Assembly: GCA_040954595.2 (NCBI GenBank)
Contig: CM082579.2
Location: 14,074,001 to 14,138,000, forward strand
Source: Balanoglossus misakiensis
Taxonomy: Eukaryota > Hemichordata
DNA length: 64,000 nt
Reading direction: 5' to 3'
Numbering within the stretch: position 1 is the stretch's first letter; each line of letters begins with the position of its first letter. Made by a program: the position numbers and the translations under genes. Below the pieces are notes generated by a model. That model was given only the letters and a program-made list of their open reading frames with translations, was not told the DNA's origin and did no database searches. This document shows positions 62,501 to 64,000 of the stretch, piece by piece.

Positions 62501-64000
62501 CAAAATTTTTAGATTTTGCAAAGTCGAAAATTTGTCATTTTTTGATGATTTTCACCATGATTTTTTTTTAAAAATCGACGAAATTTTGAGATTTTGCAAA
62601 GTCGAAAATTTGTCATTTTTTGATGATTTTCACCCATGATTTTTTTCAAAAATCGACGAAATTTGAGATTTTGCAAAGTCAAAAATTTGTCATTTTTTGA
62701 TGATTTTCACCCATGATTTTTTTCAAAAATCGACGAAATTTTGAGATTTTGCAAAGTCGAAAATTTGTCATTTTTTGATTATTTTCACCCATGATTTTTT
62801 TCAAAAGTCGACGAAATTTTGAGATTTTGCAAAGACAAAAATTTGTAATTTTTTGATGATTTTCACCAATGTTTTTTTTTTAAAAATCAACGAACCCATG
62901 ATTTTTTTCAAAAATCGACGAAATTTGAGATTTTGCAAATTCGAAAATTTGTAATTTTTTAATGATTTTCACCCTTTTTTTTCAAAAATCAACGAACCCA
63001 TGATTTTTTTTCAAAAATCGACAAAATTTTGAGATTTTGCAAAGCCGAAAATTTGTCATTTTTTGATGATTTTCACCCATGATTTTTTTCAAAAATCGAC
63101 GAAATTTTGAGATTTTGCAAAGTCGAAAATTTGTCATTTTTTGATGATTTTCACCCATGATTTTTTTCAAAAATCGACGAAATTTGAGATTTTGCAAAGT
63201 CGAAAATTTGTCATTTTTTGATGATTTTCACCCATGATTTTTTTCAAAAATCGACGAAATTTTGAGATTTTGCAAAGTCGAAAATTTGTCATTTTTTGAT
63301 GATTTTCACCCATGATTTTTTTTCAAAAATCTGCGAAATTTTGAGATTTTGCAAAGTCGAAAATTTGTCATTTTTTGATGATTTTCACCCATGATTTTTT
63401 TTCAAAAAATCGACGAAATTTTGAGATTTTGCAAAGTCGAAAATTTGTCATTTTTTGATTATTTTCACCCATGATTTTTTTTTTCAAAAATCGACAAAAT
63501 TTTGAGATTTTGCAAAGTCGAAAATGTGTCATTTTTTGATGATTTTCACCCATGATTTTTTTCAAAAATCGACGAAATTTGAGATTTTGCAAAGTCGAAA
63601 ATTTTTCGTTTTTTGATGATTTTCACCCATGATTTTTCTCAAAAATTGACGAAATTTTGAGATTTTGCAAAGTCGAAAATTTGTCATTTTTTGATGATTT
63701 TCACCCATGTTTTTTTCAAAATTGAACGAACCCATGATTTTTTTCAAAAATCGACAAAATTTTGAGATTTTGCAAAGACGAAAATTTGTCATTTTTTGAT
63801 GATTTTCACCCATGATTTTTTTCAAAAGTCGACGAAATTTTGAGATTTTGCAAAGACAAAAATTTTTCATTTTTTGATGATTTTCACCCGTGATTTTTTT
63901 CAAAAATCGACAAACTTTTGGGATTTTGCAAAGTCGAAAATTTGACATTTTTTGATGATTTTCACCCATGTTTTTTTTCAAAAATCAACGAACCTATGAT
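35569..64000 (-). repeat. Right block of 78-bp satellite (more than 28 kb)
   Basis: Roughly 360 head-to-tail monomers with the consensus landmarks 'cacccatgatttttttcaaa', 'aatcgacgaaattttgagat', 'tttgcaaagtcgaaaatttg' and 'tcattttttgatgat', reaching the window end. One strand has a stop-free frame of 26 codons per monomer (MGENHQKMTNFRLCKISKFR...), broken often by one-base changes in the T-runs and by 77-bp monomers, so it is not a gene. Higher-order repeats include a 4,478-bp offset between 35.8-37.2 and 40.3-41.7 kb, 1,099 bp near 37.7/38.8 kb, and a recurring 420-bp block starting at 46161, 46869, 48543, 50217, 51316, 53252, 56051 and 63562. Variants with 'gaacgaaccc' or 'caacgaaccc' mark boundaries of sub-blocks. 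Confidence 0.95.
46161..46580 (-). repeat. Representative 420-bp higher-order unit of the satellite
   Basis: A block with a fixed succession of monomer variants, including ones reading '...cccgtgattt', 'caaacttttgggatt', 'aaaagtcgacgaaat' and 'gaacgaaccc'. It recurs with little or no change at 46869, 48543, 50217, 51316, 53252, 56051 and 63562 (spacings 708, 1674, 1674, 1099, 1936, 2799 and 7511 bp). Such recurrence is the signature of unequal exchange amplifying multi-monomer units. Confidence 0.8.

Noticed and set aside
23626-63981. Dozens of open frames of 60-227 codons encoding a basic 26-residue repeat
   Set aside because: They follow from a 78-bp satellite unit with one stop-free frame. 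They start and stop wherever a one-base length change occurs, appear on both strands, and have no leader, promoter or conserved boundaries.
23537-64000. CRISPR array
   Set aside because: The units are contiguous tandem monomers with no unique spacers, and the context is eukaryotic.

Overview
The window comes from a eukaryotic nuclear genome and is made almost entirely of repeats. I recognise no host cellular gene. The best guess for the host is a marine deuterostome invertebrate (lancelet, hemichordate or echinoderm). The clues are a Gmr1-type Ty3/gypsy retrotransposon with integrase upstream of reverse transcriptase, a tRNA-derived SINE, and many small DNA transposons with TTAA, TA or 9-bp target duplications. 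This is inference, and other invertebrates are possible.

1-7.4 kb: diverged direct repeats, a SINE with a tRNA-Met-like head, a palindromic TTAA-type MITE, and the first copy of a 1.9-kb dispersed repeat. 7.4-18.1 kb: a degenerate Gmr1-like LTR retrotransposon (end of the 5' LTR, proline-tRNA primer binding site, gag, protease, integrase, truncated reverse transcriptase). It is split by a 5,470-bp CACTA-like DNA transposon (10606-16075) flanked by the 3-bp duplication ACA. The DNA transposon carries a minus-strand transposase broken by one in-frame stop, a convergent plus-strand ORF of unknown function that starts inside a YY1-like motif, and a further small minus-strand ORF. The retrotransposon is also dead by its own damage: frameshifts in gag and RT, a YIDH active site, and no RNase H or 3' LTR.

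18.1-23.5 kb: a tandem repeat at the truncation point, nested MITEs (a 9-bp-TSD element with a TTAA element inside it), hairpin MITEs, and the second copy of the dispersed repeat, which directly abuts a satellite. 23.5-64 kb: a very large inverted-repeat structure. A 78-bp AT-rich satellite lies in mainly one orientation on the left (23.5-32.7 kb) and in the opposite orientation on the right (35.6 kb to the window end). Between them are inverted unique-sequence arms (32.7-34.05 and 34.72-35.57 kb) around a GC-richer central spacer that has taken a MITE insertion. This resembles a giant foldback element, or the inversion centre of a satellite domain, and is the most unusual feature here. The satellite monomer is exactly 26 codons with one stop-free frame, which produces many spurious open reading frames.

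The genes do not form a pathway. The window records successive insertions: retrotransposon, then CACTA-like element inside it; inverted satellite structure, then MITEs inside it.
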